Assembly (NCBI RefSeq): GCF_009828745.1
Contig: NZ_WTSX01000004.1
Coordinates: 62,001-126,000 of the forward strand
Length of the DNA stretch: 64,000 nucleotides
Reading direction: 5' to 3'
From: Erysipelothrix anatis
GTDB lineage: Bacteria; Bacillota_I; Bacilli_A; Erysipelotrichales; Erysipelotrichaceae
The position numbers were made by a program, and so were the translations under genes. Shown in pieces: positions 63,592 through 64,000 of this stretch (its first letter is position 1; each line of letters begins with the position of its first letter). The notes beneath the pieces were generated by a model, which ran no database searches, was not told the DNA's origin, and saw only the letters and a program-made list of their open reading frames with translations.

Positions 63592-64000
63592 ATGGCAGAT
63601 GTTAATTTATGGCTCCTTGTTGGAATCGGTATTATTATTGTCGGTTTCGCAATGAAGCTTGATTCAATTGCAGTCGTTCTTGTCGCTGCAGTCGTAACTG
63701 CATTAATTGGTGGCATGAATTTTATGGAAATTCTCGAGACGCTTGGTTCTCAATTTGTGAGAAACCGCGGTATGAGTATTTTCATTCTCACCTTACCTGT
63801 TGTCGGTATGAGTGAGCGATACGGATTACGTGAGCAAGCAGTTGCTCTAATCCAACGCATGAGCGCACTAACCGCTGGACGTGTTATTTGGTTATACCAA
63901 GTTATTCGTCAAACAGCCGCAGCCTTATCGTTACGTTTAGGAGGGCATCCACAGTTCATTCGTCCATTAATTCATCCAATGGCTGAAGGGGCAGCAATCG
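63592..64000 (+). CDS. DUF969-family membrane transporter subunit, 5' part (cut by window edge)
   Basis: Starts MADVNLWLLVGIGIIIVGFA after AAAGGAG and runs open for 136 codons to the window end. The segments LPVVGMSERYGLREQAV and RLGGHPQFIRPLIHPMAEG are characteristic of DUF969 proteins. These usually pair with a DUF979 protein and have been linked to 5-oxoproline uptake in other bacteria. The partner would lie outside the window. Confidence 0.85.
   Translation, partial: MADVNLWLLVGIGIIIVGFAMKLDSIAVVLVAAVVTALIGGMNFMEILETLGSQFVRNRGMSIFILTLPVVGMSERYGLREQAVALIQRMSALTAGRVIWLYQVIRQTAAALSLRLGGHPQFIRPLIHPMAEGAAI

Overview
The window is one contiguous stretch of an AT-rich, low-G+C Gram-positive (Firmicutes) chromosome. 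The full S10-spc-alpha and str ribosomal operons, Gram-positive-type adenylate kinase, BceRS/BceAB-like peptide-sensing genes, lipoproteins and VanZ-like proteins all fit. The gene set recalls Erysipelotrichia such as Erysipelothrix, but that is an inference from memory and was not checked by search. There is no CRISPR array, insertion sequence, prophage or replication origin that I can see.

Layout. 1-13545 (minus strand): one ribosomal super-operon from rpsJ to rpoA (rpoA is cut by the window edge), with secY, adk, map and infA inside. rpmD (L30) is missing from its usual place and S14 is the zinc-free form. 13646-17859 (minus): a four-gene unit with a PhnSTUV-like (2-aminoethylphosphonate-type) ABC importer and a winged-helix/LicC-PntC-type cytidylyltransferase, sitting between the str and S10 operons. 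18017-22454 (minus): str operon rpsL-rpsG-fusA-tuf with a structured leader. 22538-23647: an AI-2E/PerM membrane protein. 23976-25327 (plus): three small tRNA units (Ser-Asp-Gly, Asp, Asp-Gly) around a DUF4440-like gene. 25396-26492: a membrane-anchored coiled-coil protein and a GyrI-like protein.

26551-33075 (minus): a BceRS-BceAB-type antimicrobial-peptide sensing and resistance module with one ATPase and two FtsX-like permeases. A third permease lies alone at 53357-55228, and its promoter carries the same kind of operator as the bceAB promoter at almost the same distance. 33157-38000: CorA-like transporter, cysE, deoxynucleoside kinase, a WYL regulator with an unknown partner, and a polysaccharide deacetylase. 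37925-43229 (minus): a Ugp-like ABC importer operon with an embedded metallo-beta-lactamase-fold hydrolase. 43592-46134: an AgrC/AgrA-like two-component system and a small lipoprotein. 46124-53257: a DAO-type oxidoreductase, a CtpE/Exp7-like P-type ATPase, GNAT, nagA/nagB (amino-sugar catabolism), a PhnA-like protein and a TetR regulator.

55246-64000: a DUF885 lipoprotein peptidase, a small membrane protein, VanZ, a HI0933-type flavoprotein, a TcyP-like symporter, an M50-like membrane protease, a DUF349 protein that may start at AUU, and the beginning of a DUF969 transporter subunit. The most striking signal is upstream of the TcyP-like gene: a promoter, an 18-codon leader ORF with a ribosome binding site and three consecutive cysteine codons, and an intrinsic terminator directly before the transporter RBS. 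This has the layout of a cysteine-responsive transcription attenuator.
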